A stretch of DNA of 64,000 nt, taken from positions 1 through 64,000 of the forward strand of contig JAPTJF010000236.1 of assembly GCA_029339195.1 (NCBI GenBank). Reading direction: 5' to 3'. Shown one piece after another: positions 38,778-51,000 of the stretch (the stretch's first letter is position 1; every line of letters begins with the position of its first letter). The DNA comes from Micractinium sp. NFX-FRZ. Lineage: Eukaryota > Chlorophyta > Trebouxiophyceae > Chlorellales > Chlorellaceae. The position numbers were made by a program, and so were the translations under genes. The notes beneath the pieces are model-generated. The model did no database searches. It saw only the letters and a list, made by a program, of their open reading frames with translations, and was not told the DNA's origin.

Positions 38778-41700
38778 TCAGCGGGCGTTGTAGGCCCGTG
38801 CACCCAGGGCGCTCTTCAGCTGGCTATAGCGGGCATAATCGAACTTGTTGTCGAAAATGGAGGTCCCATTGTTGGGCGTCGCCGACTGCACAACAGCCAG
38901 GGGGGGCAGGCCGGGCGGAGAGGTGGGGATGCAGGCGGTCAGGCGCGGCGGAGGGATAAGAGGAAGGCAGGGCGGAGGCTCAAGAGCGGGGGACGTGCGG
39001 CCCGCATGCCACGGCCACATGCCCTCTGCACACTCAGCGCTCGGCAACACCCACTCTTCTCGTCTCCTGCCGCCGCTGAGATGCTCATGCCTGTGCTGCC
39101 TCCGCCGCCCGCCCACATGCCCGCCCGCAGTCGCTGCTGCTGCTGCTGCTCCCCCACTCACTCTGCTGCTGCTGCTGTTGCTGCTGCTCCCCCAATCACT
39201 CCACTGCTGCCGCCCACCACTCCCTGGCAGAGTGTGGACCCCGTGCGCACCTGAGCCACCGCCTGGCCGCTGTAGTCCTTGCAGGGGCCGCCCTGGCAGA
39301 AGCCCTTGTCGGAGCTGCAGGCAGGTGGGGGCCAGGGGCAGGGTGGGGTGGACAGGGAGGGACGGCGTGGGACCTGTTAAAGCCAAGAAAACCAAAAGCA
39401 CGGGGACAGAGCGTGATGCGGCACCACCCGCCACGGGGGCGCGGCATGCAGGCAAGCACTTGCCGCTGCTCAGTCGGGATGCCATAGGGTGAACCCCAGC
39501 TCCTGCCCTGCCCTAAACACCCCACCCTGCTGCCCCAACACACCCCACTACACCCCCTCTTCACCTGCAGTAGAAGTAATCTGAGCCGCAGTGGCCCCAC
39601 ATGGAGCAGCACAGGGAGTCGTCCTGGCACAGGCCGTTGCCCACGCTGCCGCCGCCGCACAGCGCGCCTGCACGGCAGGGGTGAGTGGGTGGGTGGTGGT
39701 GGGCGGTGTGCATGGGTACAGCGGGCGGGGGAGCGTTGGGGCGCAAGCGTTTTGGGCTGGGTTTGCCACTTGAGCCCATCTGCACCCATTCAGGGGGCTG
39801 GCTCCGCTGCAAGGGCTCCGCACCCGAGGTTGCATGCCCTACAGCGCGAGGCCTGCCCTCCCCACTATTGCCATCCAAGGATGCGGCATCCGAGCCCCTG
39901 GCTGCTTCCGGTATGGTGGGGCACAACAGCTGCCACAACCCTCCCGAATAGTGGGTCTCACCTTCCCAATTGATGTCATCGTCCGCCACGGGTGACGGGG
40001 GCGGGGGCGAGGGGGCTGGCGGGGGCGGGGAAGAGGGGGATGGCGGGGGCGGACGGAAGCAGGGGCCGCCAACACAGTTGGCGCCACAGAAGGCGCCCTC
40101 TGCAGCGCGGGTGGGCAGACAGGGGGAGCGGGTTGAGGGCGAGTGTGAATGGGGTTTGGGCAGGCCGGGACGGGCCCAGGGCGGCCAGCTTGGGAGGCTG
40201 GGGATGGGAGGGGAGCAGGCACAGCAGATTAGCTGACAGGAGCAAGCCAGCTGGGCTGCAAACGGGCGGCACAGCAGGCTGGCCGGCCGGTACAGTACTT
40301 GAGCAGACCTACGGGGCGGCCCGCGATGGCGCCTGTGCGACGGGCAAAGGAGAGCTGTGGCAGCGCAGGGCATCTCAGGCGACCTGGCTAACACGCAGCT
40401 CCTCCACACGCTACCCCTCTACCCCAACTAGCTACATCCCCTCCCACTCACTCCTGCCGCAGTTGCCGGCGTTGTTGCAGCAGGCGCTGCGGTCGGCGCA
40501 CAGGCCGGTGCCCACAAAGCCGCCGCCGCAGGGTTGCTGCGGGGGGGGCGGGGTGAGGGGGAGGGCGGCACGTGAGTGGACCGATGGGCGGGCGGTTAGG
40601 AGGATGGCAGGCGAGGTTGGGAACGCCGCAGGCAGGCAGCGCGCGGCGTTTACAAATGCAAGTGTTAGGATGGCGGGCGGGCAGGCAGGCGGGCAGGCCA
40701 AAACGGGATGCGCAAATTACGATCGTGTGCCCCTCAATCTGCCCGTCCTGCCGCTAGTCATGTAGGCGGGCCGGCCGGCCGGCCGGCGGGCAGGCAGGCA
40801 GGCAGGCGGGCAGCGGGCAGGCGGGCAGGCAGGCAGGCGGGCGGGCGGGCAGGCGGGTAGGCAGGCGGACAGGCGGGCAGGCAGGCGGGAAGGCAGGCAG
40901 GCTCACAGGGATCTGGGGGCGGGGGAGCAGGGGAGGCGCCACAGGCCGGGTGGTTGGAGGGGGAGGTGGGGACGCCACCCAGCCAGACCCGTCGATGGGG
41001 GGCGGCGGGGAGGAGGGCGGCGGGGAGCTGAGCGGCGGGGAGGGCAGTGGGGGGCGGGGCGCAGGCGAGGGAGGCGGAGGCCGTGGGGACGGTGACGGCG
41101 ACGGCGCCGGAGGGGGAGGGGAGGGCAGGGGCGAAGGGGGGCGGGGGGGCGAGGGGGAGGGTGAGATCTGTGGGACGACAGGGTCCGACTTGCAGGTCAC
41201 GGAGGCGGGCCAGTCGCAGACGTTGCTCTTCTCGTTGAACAGCAGGCCTGGCGGGCACTGCTTGTGGGCGGGCAGGGGGCCGCAGTCGTAGAAGGACTGC
41301 AGGGAAGGCAGGGGGAGGGAAGGGCAGTCAGGTGGGTGCGTGCAGGAGGGCGGCAGCAGTGACACACTCTCCCCCACACCCTGTCTCGTGAGACCGTTGC
41401 TGGCTCCCCGTGGACTTGAAATGTAATTGATTGATTGATCGAGTGAGTCAAGGCATGCTTTGGCAGGGGAGGAGGAGGGGGTGTAGGGAGGTGGGGGAGG
41501 AGGAGGTGAGCGGGCACCTTACTGCAGAGCAGGCACCTCACTGCACAAAGTGCAGGAAGGAGGGTGCGGACAGGTCATTAAATGCAAGGGCGCCCTACAC
41601 ACCTTGCAGTCGTCAGCCACGTCGGCAAACAGGCCGGTGGCCTTCTTCCATTCACAGAAGCAGGGGGCGTTGCCGATGCCGCAGGGGGAGACGGAGGGCG

Positions 41701-44700
41701 GGGCGGGCGGCGGCAGGGGAGGGCTGGGCGGCGGGGATGGCCGCGGGGGCGGGGGCGGGGGCGACGGGCGGGGAGGGGGCGAGGGAGGGGCCAGCGGGGG
41801 GCGGGGCGGCAGCGGGGCCGGGGAGGGCGAGGGCGGCCGCGGCGGGGGCTGCAGGGGAAGGGACCCGCCAAGGTGGGGAGCAGGGGCAGAGGCACTTTGT
41901 GTCAGACGGGGTTGCACTACACCTCAGCAAACACCTGCCCCGCATCCGCCCCCTGCTGCCAGGCCCTATGCCCCAGACCCTCCCCAGAGCGCTCTGTACA
42001 CGCCAGCAGAGCCCCCCCCTGCCCCCTCGCCCCATGCCTCCCCCTCCACTGAGCACTCACGCTGGGTCCGGTGCCGGGAACGCCGGCCCAGGGCCCCGGG
42101 TCCTGCTGGTACTTGAGCAGGTTGAGGATGGTGTTGTCCACGTCATCAAGGTCGGCGGCCCACAGCTGCGGACCAAAACATTCAACAAAACATGTATAAT
42201 GAGATTGAAGCCTTCTTTTGTTGGGTTGTCGACGTCATCAAGGTCGGCGGCCCACAGCTGCGGGGCAATACACGATGGCAGGGGGTAATACATGAGTTGA
42301 GCAGGGAGAGGGACGGCGATAAGGTGAGAAGGTTGAGGATGGTGCTGTCCAATGTCATCCAAGTCGGCGGCCCACAGCTGCAGCAAGAGGGGGGCGACGC
42401 TGCAAGTTGAGCGAGTTGAGGATGGTGTGGGTCACATCACCCAAGTCAATGGACCACAGCTGCAGAGGTAGCACAAGGTGGCAGGAGGTGGCACATGAGT
42501 TGAGCAGAGAGAGGGGAGGCAATAATAGGTGAGCAGGTTGAGGACAGTGCTGTCCACGTCATCCAAATCGGTGACCCACAGGTGCGAGACAGATGGGGGG
42601 AAGAAGCACACGAGTTGAGCAGGGATGGGAGTGGTGCACAACTGTTGCACCAGCACGCGCCGCCTCAGCACGCGCCAGCTCAGCACCCTGCCACCTCAGC
42701 GCCCTGCCACCTCACTCACCATCAGGCCTCCCAGGCCCAGCTCCCGTGCCGCCAGTATCTTCATGTAGATGGTCTGGGGCAGGTCGAACCCGACCCAGGT
42801 GGTGCCGCTCACGGCGTAGGCCGCCTTGGCAGCCGTGCTGATCACCACCTGTGCAGGCAGGCAAGTGGGTGGAGGTGGGGCTGGTAAAAAAGATAAGACA
42901 TGTGGCGTTGTTAAGAGTGCAGGCAGGCTTGGCCGCCGTGCTGATCACCACCTGCGGCAGTGAGGGCAAAACGTGGGGGGCGGGGCAGGTCAAACCACTG
43001 TTCAAGTGGCGCTGTTGAGCTGTTGAGAGCGCAGGCCGCCTTGGCAGCGGTGCTGATCACCACCTGTGCAGGCAGGCAAGTGGGTGGAGGTGGGGCTGGT
43101 CAAACAGATGGACATGTGGCGTTGTTGAGAGCGCAGGCAGCCTTGGCGGCGGTGCTGATTACCACCTGTGCAGATGCCAGGGCAGTGGGGCCAGGACAGG
43201 CAAGTGTTTAAGGGGACGAACTGGGGCGTGGAGGCAAACCTCAAGGGAGCAACAGCGCACGGCGTTGGGCGCGCTCAAGGCGGCGAGGCCAGGGCTCGGC
43301 GGGGTGCCATGCTCCTGCGTTCCGCCCACCCATCATCATCACATTGGTGGGGCGCCCCTACGCCCCACACACACGCCCGAACAGCACCCACCTGGGTGCC
43401 GGGCGTCTGAAGCATCTGCTGGATTTCGTACCAACCAATGTAGCCGGCCTCTCCTGCGGGTGGGTGCATGCCACATTGGCATGTGTGAGTTGATCGGGAG
43501 CATGCGGCGAGCTGTCTTGGACTCGTAGGCATGCGCTGTGCTGGGCCCACGGCCCGGCCTGCCCCGCACCTGCGGCACCCCCTCTCAGGGGCCGCCCCTC
43601 CTTGCCCACAAGCTGCCGCCCCTTCCCCACCCCCCTGCTCACCGGTGCACCGCCCGGCGGGGCCGGCGGCAAAGGCCGCCGCCCCCACGTTGCTCTTGGT
43701 GCGGTCCGCCAGCGTCCAGGAGCGGCCGTAGGCTCCAATGCCGAGGTTGAGCTTGCTGCAGCACGGGCACGAAACGCAATTGGGCGTGGGGTTTGAAGGG
43801 CAGGGGCATAGCAGGTGAGGGGCAGCGGGACGGGGCGTGAGATAGGAAGGGGGAAGCGGGAGTGGCCGGGGCATCAGCCAGACTGACCCCCCTACACATC
43901 GGTGCCATGAGCATGCGCCGTCCCGGGACGTGCCTCTGCTGCTCTCCTCTTGTGAACCCCGCGCTGCTGGTGCCACGTGTCACAACTTCCTGTTGGCTTC
44001 CTCAACCCCACGCCCTCGGGCTGCAATCAGTTTCTTGTGCCACGTGGCCTCACCTGGGGGGAACCTGCCCGTTGGGGCCCAGGTAGTGGTCCAGCGCATT
44101 CTGGATGTCCAGGGTGCCGCCCTGCAATAGGAGAAATGACACATGATGTGCACCTTGTGGAAAAGTTGCGGCAGAACAGGTCATGCAGCGCATTCTGGAT
44201 GTCCAGGGTGCCGCCCTGTGCACATGAGAAACAAGGAACAGCAACCAAGGTGCTGTCTTTATTGAGGGGCGGCGGCGGAGCAGGTCGTGGTGCATGGGTC
44301 TGCATGAACCTCCAGGGTCCCCACGCTGCGCGCACGTCATCAATGCCGGGCAGCATTGGTGCCCAGGAAGCGCACCGACCCCCTATCGCCATACTCGACC
44401 TATAGGATGACCAAAAAGCCAATGAGCCAGCGGCGAGCCGGGGCACCCCAAGGGGTGCACCCGGGTGCGGGTCCCCTCTGCCCCCCTTGGGGTGCCTGCC
44501 TGCCTGCTGCCTCCCCGCCTCCCCGCCCTCACCAGCGGGGTCCTCTCTGCCCCCTGTTGGTGTGCCCGCCCGTCTCCCCGCCTCGCTCACCAGCGGGTCC
44601 TGCCAGGGCGTGTGGAAGTTGACCGCCTGGTCCCATGCTCCGTGGAAGTCGTAGGTCATGATGTTGATGAAGTCCAGGGACTGGCCCAGGGAGGGCAGGT

Positions 44701-47039
44701 CCAGGCCTGCCAGGCATAGTGATGGGTGATTGAATCAAGAAGCCGCCGGCATGTGGCCAGCTGTGTGGTACGTCCGGCCTCACTTTACCCATGCCAGGAA
44801 CTCCATCCTGACCCAGCCGCCCACCATGGGTGATGTACTCCCCGCACCGGCCACCCCTCACAACTCAGCCACCGTAAGCTTCCACAGCAACCCCAAGCCG
44901 CCCACCTTGGTAGCCGTATGCCCCCGCGCCCGTGGCCATGGTGAGCAGGTACTCCTTGCCCCTCCTGGCGGCCTCAGCCTTGTACTCCCGGCAGAAGGCG
45001 GCATAGTTGACCTGGCACAGGCACACACGCGGTGGTGGGGCAGGCCATACTGGTGGGTGCAGGTATTGGCTGGATTTGAAGGCCGTAAAGTCGGCACGAT
45101 TCGAACCGTGATGGGCATGCGTAGCGGTGGTGGGCAGAGTAGTGGCTTGGTGGAGGGATTGCCCTCATGGCAACCTTGCGTGCACCCATGGCTGCTGCCC
45201 ACCAGCCGGGCCAACAGCTGCGCCACCAACGCTGCCAGTGCACTGGCGATAACCCAAGATACGGCCGGCAGCTGCAGGCTGCTACTTTGTGCCGCCACTG
45301 CCAAACCTAGCCACGCAGTCTCACTCTCCATAGCCCATCACAGTTGTCAAACCAAAGAACATCCCAGAGGGGCTGCACCTTGTCGTTCACAGTGCCACCA
45401 CGGTCCAGCGCCCCGGGGTACTCCCAGTCAACGTCCAGCCTGCGGAGGCAGATCAGAGTATAGACCGCGTGTTACTGTTGTTGCGCCGAGCGAGCATTGC
45501 AGCACTGCGGCGGTCGCGGCACCGTGGGGAGCCGTGCCGGCGCGCCTGCCCCCAATGCGTGCTAAGCGTCCCCACTTCTTGTGTTGACATCATTCCAATT
45601 TTGCCTTACAGCATTCAATCCATGCACCACCCTCCACAGATCGCGCACCACCCCTCCCCTATCCCATACTGTTTCCCCAACCCGTCTTTCCCCCTGGCTC
45701 CCCCGCTAGGGTTCTGGGCTTTCTGGCCGCTCACCCGTCGAAGCCCCACTTGTCGAGGAAGGCAAAGATGTTGTTGATGAACCGGGCGCGGTTGGCGGGC
45801 GTGACCGCCTGCGAAAAGTAGTCCTTGTACTGGCTCCAAGGCTCGTTCATGGTCCTGTTTTACGGACAAAGCGCGTACACAAAAGTGAGCGGCAGGGGGC
45901 GCAGGTGTGAGCATACAAGCAACACTCCTGCTGCGATCCGTCACATCAAGGGAGAAACAACGTCAGGGCTGCGTGCAGAGGACTGCGCAGCAGCAAGCAT
46001 TGAGACAGGAGGAGCAAGCACCGCTGCCTGGGGCGCCTGTGCCCGACACACCCGGCCACAGCTGCCACCATGAGCGGCACAGGCGCTCATGTTGCTCTCT
46101 GTGCGCGCACAGAAAGTCCGGCTCCACGCCTCACAGCGCACTGCCCCTAGTACATAAGGAGCGGTTTATTCGGAACAGCCCAGCCACCGCGGCACCACTC
46201 CCTCAGGCCCCACTCTGCGCGGCGCCTCGGCGGCCGCCCACGCACCAGCCGCCCACGGCAATCAGGATTTTGAGATCCGGGTTCTGATTGCGCAGCGCCA
46301 TGGTCTGCGGGTACAGCACCGTCTCGTCGTTCCACTCAACAGGCTTTAGTGTGAAGTCTGCGCATGTAGGGGTGGTGGGAGGGCACATTGGTGGTGGGCG
46401 GCGGCGGCGGCAGGAATGCGCCAGAGCAGCGGCACAACGAGGCATGCACACGGTGCAGAAGTCCTTTCTCGACACCCATGCTCCCAGTATGTTAAACGCA
46501 GCGCATTTGCGGATGCAGCAGCTGTTGCTAACTGCCGGGCGCCGGCAGGATGGCAAACATCCTTGACGCGTGGTCAACCTGCTCCCCACATACCCGGGTT
46601 CATGAAGGCAAACGCAAAGTTGACATGCGTGCACAGGGTTGCGTTCAAGTCCTTGGGCCACCACTGGCACTTCGTCCGGCCCACGGTGCCTTGCCGATAC
46701 TGCAGCAAGCGTGGACGTGGCAGCGGTGGCGGCGGCAGGCGGCTGCCCGTCGGCAGCTGCTTTGGCGGCCCGACCGCTGTGATCTATGCCGCATTTCCCA
46801 CATAAAAGAAACATTAGAAGGCTCCCCGCGGCACCTGGACCGGTCATGGCCTCGAAAATGCCCCCGACCATGCTCCCCTGACCCTCCGGACAGGCTCCTG
46901 ACACCTGCGAGCATGCCAGTGTGCTTACTTGCGACCAGTTTGCCCCGTAACACACCACGCGATTGAGCTGACTCGCTGCAGGCACGGCCAGGACCAGCAG
47001 TGCCACTCCGAGCGCCGCCGCAGCCCCGCGCAGTGTCAT
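38778..47039 (-). CDS. Secreted multidomain GH18 chitinase: GH18 + CBM14 + two CBM18
   Basis: Nineteen exons: 46929-47039, 46594-46699, 46246-46357, 45735-45854, 45379-45439, 44906-45011, 44591-44706, 44054-44121, 43643-43755, 43392-43453, 42720-42848, 42061-42165, 41603-41848, 40907-41296, 40452-40536, 39962-40099, 39565-39667, 39251-39314 and 38778-38885, 780 aa. A signal peptide (about 1-24) precedes the GH18 barrel with FDGLDVDWE (148-156, E156 catalytic) and FINIMTYDFHGAW. Long Pro/Ser linkers of extensin type separate the binding modules: a six-cysteine peritrophin/CBM14 domain (about 466-520, split by intron 13, with SFYDC and CPPGLLFNEKSNVCDWP), then two hevein/CBM18 domains (about 618-660 and 691-735, each with CGGG, CC and NCG or HCG). 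The end (KFDYARYSQLKSALG) matches chitinase B. Introns 7, 10 and 11 hold exon-edge copies. The likely role is chitin or wall-polymer hydrolysis outside the cell. Confidence 0.9.
40785..40905. repeat. GGCA/GGCGG low-complexity array beside the exon 14 donor
   Basis: About 120 bp of imperfect ggcaggc/gggcaggc repeats start immediately downstream (in gene sense) of the exon 14 donor at 40907. Confidence 0.9.
42166..42600 (-). repeat. Four extra copies of the chitinase A exon 12 start in intron 11
   Basis: The true exon edge is at 42165. Copies of the acceptor plus exon start (reading LWAADLDD) have edges at 42257, 42377, 42459 and 42581. The first three keep an intact AG acceptor; the last has AC. 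The most distal copy still reads LWVTDLDDVDSTVLNLLTYY, similar to the true exon for about 20 residues. Confidence 0.92.
42849..43170 (-). repeat. Three extra copies of the chitinase A exon 11 start in intron 10
   Basis: The true edge is at 42848. Copies with edges at 42951, 43063 and 43165 retain about 35-60 bp of exon start (VVISTAAKAA) plus the acceptor side. Units also share tggaggtggggctggt intron sequence. Confidence 0.92.
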
Positions 47040-48020
47040 GGTGATCGCGAGCCCCTCTGGGGTGTGCGTGGATGAACGTCGACAGGCGCGTACATGGTCA
47101 GCCGGCGCAGCCGTTTCATTTGAAACCGTTGTCCTACCTGGCGGCGGCGTCACCCAAGCGCCAGCTGGCTTGGGTGTCAGAATGGCTACTTTGGACAATC
47201 GGTGACGGAAGGCATCCCTCACCGAGAATTCCTGCATTCGGGCAATCCCAGTCTTCCGCTGGAATTCGTATGGTTTGGAAGCACAAGGTGAAAGAACTCG
47301 TGCTCCCCAAGGTTGACGCCAACTGCACTCTGCCCGCTCGATGACGGCCCCCGCCCCTTTCACCACATATGCCTGACGGCTTTACAGTTGTGTGTGTGTG
47401 TGAATCAGTTCATTGTTTCATCGTCGAGTGGGGCTGCTGCTGCGTGTAGTATACAGTGAAGAGCAGGGGGGGTGAGTGACGGGGGGAGGGAAGGACGGGG
47501 GCGGGGAGGCCCTCCGCCGCCAGGTAACATGCAGCAACAGGTGGGCGGGGGCGGTTGCTCAACGCCCGACGCCCGCAAACACTTGTGAAGGAGGCACGCA
47601 TCGCCCGCACCCCGCAAACAAGACAGAGAAGGGGAAAGGCAGAGGAGCTTCCGCGGCACATGCAGGCAGGGTAGCACAGAGGGCTAACACCGGCAGTGTG
47701 TGGGGTGGGTGGGGGGCGGGACGGTGTTGGGAACGTGCCGTACTCCCGGAAGGCGGGACTGAGGAAATAAAATGTCTGTGGGGGAGGGACATACGAGTGG
47801 CAAGCACGACCGGAAGGGCCCAGGCGTCACCCAACCCCACCGCCTCTAGGATGCTTGGAGCACCCCGCCAGCCGGTTGGGCCAGCCAAGGCGCCGTCACA
47901 ACGCTCGCTCCGGCGCTCTCATCCTGGGGCGGGGCGCCGCCGCTGCTTGCGTGCAGGGCGCAGAGCCGCCCGCGCCTGGCAGCAGCACCCGGGTGCCCAA
48001 GCAGCTCAGAAGCAAGGAGC
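47040..48020. promoter_or_regulatory. Chitinase A promoter and PDH 3' flank
   Basis: This 981 bp lies between the chitinase A start (47039) and the PDH stop (48021), both on the minus strand. No coding exon was found. It includes a short (TG)n run near 47392. Confidence 0.55.
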
Positions 48021-51000
48021 TTAAGACACCTCGGCGGTGCCGGCGGTGAAGCCGGGCTGCTCGTAGCGGTAGCGCCCGTCGGGGCCAATGCCAAAGCCCT
48101 TGGGGTCGGCAAACACATTCTCCAGCAGCTGGGACATGTCCTGCACAGAGAGGGGAATGGAGAGGGGCGGCACAAGAAAACGGGGTTAGCAAACGAGGGG
48201 ATGTGTGGAGAGGGGCCACAGCGTGGCGGTCGGCAAACACATTTGCAAGCAGCTGGGACATGTCCTGCACAAAGAGAGAGAGGCAAGGAGAAGGGACTGC
48301 ACGAGCATACGAATGAAGAGGGGCACAGGACGGCGGCCGACACACGCCTGCCGGCAGGCTGGGGCACGAGACGTACCGCCACCTCGTTCCCGCGCCCTCC
48401 TCCCGCACCCCCGCACTCGCTTGCCGCCGCACAAAACCAATAGTTGGCCCCTGCCGCTGCTTCGGTGAGCTCGACACACTCATTTGACCAACCAACCAAC
48501 CAACCAAGCAGCAAGAAGCCCCTCCCGCTGCTCTGCTCATTGGTCAGCTGTGCGAGCTACAGCTGGCATACAGGTGGCTCTTCATTCAATCATTCAGCCA
48601 AGCGTGGCCCGCGCTCACCGGCTTGGGCGAGCTGTCGGCAAACTCGACGCAGTCGTCCACCTCCGCCGCCACCCGCTTCTCAATCTCCTTGATGTCCGCC
48701 TCCGTGGCCAGCCCGCTGGACACCATGTACTTGGCCAGCTGGGGGATGGGGTCGCGGGCCTGCGGGGGGGCGGGGGGGGAGGGTAATGGGGAAGAAGGGG
48801 CTAGAACTTTACAACACAGGTTGGGATGTACTTGGCCAGCTGGGGCCAATGGCAGGCATGGGGGAGGGGGATATTGGAAAGTTTTGTATACACGAATTCA
48901 AACGAGGAAATATCATTTGAAGCGCCCTGAGTGGCCGCTGGCCTTACTCCCCCAAGCCCTGGAGGAGCGACGCCTTTTCTAAGCTCACTACAACTGCCCT
49001 GGATTGATTAGCTTCCTTGGCGGGCGACGCCATTTCTAAGCTCACTACAGTTGCCCGGCCACAGCGCCACGCATGCACCTTGAGCCGGTACGCCCCCCCG
49101 CCTCACCGCGTAGTGGTCCTTCTCCTCCTTCTTGCGCAGCTCATCGGGGTCGGCGAGGGAGTGGCCGCGGAAGCGGTAGGTCTCCGCCTCAATCAGGGTG
49201 GGACCCTCGCCGCGGCGCGCACGCATCACCGCCTCCATCGCCACCTCGCGCACCTGCCGGGATGGGGGGAGGTAGGGGGAAAGGGGACACGTAAGGGGGA
49301 GGAAAGGGTTGAGAAAGCAGGTGTGAGGCGGGGAAGGGGGGGAAGGCTTCGGAAAGCAGGCGGCTCCATCGCCACCTCGCGCACCTGCCGGGGCAGGCGG
49401 AAAGGGGTGGGAAGAGAGGGTTGGAGGGGGAGGAGGGGTATGGTAGAGGAGCCAACGGGGTCGGCAGCCAGCGGCAGGCCGGCGGCACGGGCGGCGATGG
49501 GGAAGCACCAGCAGCGTCCCATCTCGGCACTGCCCGCAGCAGAATAGGTGCGACTGCAGCTGCCAAACCGAGCCCCGCTCCTCCTTTCGCACTCAATTTC
49601 AGGATGTGCTTGCTGCAACTGCAGGTGCCACCCTCCTGTGAGCCCCCGCGCCCCCTCCCTTGCCACCCGCACACCTTGAGGACGTCCATGCCATCGACGT
49701 GCACGCCGGGCATGCCAAAGGCGGGGCCCTTCTTGTAGATCCAGGGCTCGTTGTCGGAGGTGGAGGAGGGGGCGGTGGCGCGGGGGTGGTTCATGCCAAT
49801 GGCCCACCTGGCAGGGGGGAGAGACGAACGATGGTAGGGATGTTGGTGGCAGGAAAGGGGGCGCATTGGGTGAGCGGGTGGCGTGAGGGACGCAGACGGT
49901 GCTGCTCAGCGGCGAATGCAGGCGGCGCGCACACCGGCCGACCCTTCGGCCCAGGGCTGCACTGCAGGGCAGGGCAGGACAGGGCCCTCCTGTCCTCCGC
50001 GACCCATGCAGCTGCCATGCATGTGAACCTCACCTCTTGTCTCTTTCTTCTTACCAAGGGAATACATCAGAGGAGGCGGCTTGTCTACGCAGCCCGCCCC
50101 CACACCCCACCCCTCTCAGCAGCCACCCTGAGCCACAGTGCAGTGTTGGCCCCGCTCTGCCCCCCTTCCCCTCCCCCCTCTGCCTCACTTGTTGTTCTCC
50201 ACCACGAAGATGCAGGGCAGCTTGTAGAGGGTGGCCATGTTGAGGGCCTCGTAGAACTGGCCTGCAGCGGGGGGGTAGGGAGGGAGGGAGAGGAGCGGGC
50301 GCCGGTTTAAGTACAAGAGTGCAGCAAAGGGTGCAGTGACAGGGGTCGTGTAGAACTGGCCTGCAAGAAGGGGTGGACGTAAGGGCTCCAAGGTGCCAGT
50401 TGTTTTATAAGAGTGCAGTGATGAGTGGCAGGTGTTGCGGGCGCCACGGCCACGGTGAGGGGCGGGTACCCATTCCCCGCGCCCACCTCAACAGCGCACA
50501 CGCACATGCACGGGGGTGCGCGTGTCCCGTGAGCCCACTTCCTCGCCAGCACCACCCGCCCACACGCACCACCCACGCACCGACGTTGCAGGTGCCGTCT
50601 CCGAAGAAGTTGACCGACACGCGCTCGTCGCTCTCGTCGCCCAGCACCCGCTGGTTGTAGGCAATCTGGAAGGCGGCGCCCAGGCCCACGGGGATGCCCT
50701 CGCCGATGAACGCGTACCCGCCCAGCTGCGGGGAGGAAGGAAGAAGAAGAAGCAAGGGAACAAGAAGGGGAGTTGGAAAAGCTGGAAGGCGGCCCACAGA
50801 CCCGCGGCCTCTGATGCCCCCTTCCAACAGTATGCGTGCCCGCACAACCAGGGGGGGAGATCACACAAGAGAAGGCAAGCTCTCAACTTCACTGTCTAGA
50901 ACACGCATTTGAGCACGGTAAGCAGGAGCAGGCCGCGACCAGCGGCCGCCCCACAGCCAACCATCACTGCCCTCGAGCCTCCCCTGGCCCCCATGCACAG

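Noticed and set aside
42166..43170. Chitinase A exon-edge copies as real additional exons
   Set aside because: They lack in-phase donors and would shift the frame; treated as duplicated edges unless cDNA shows use.
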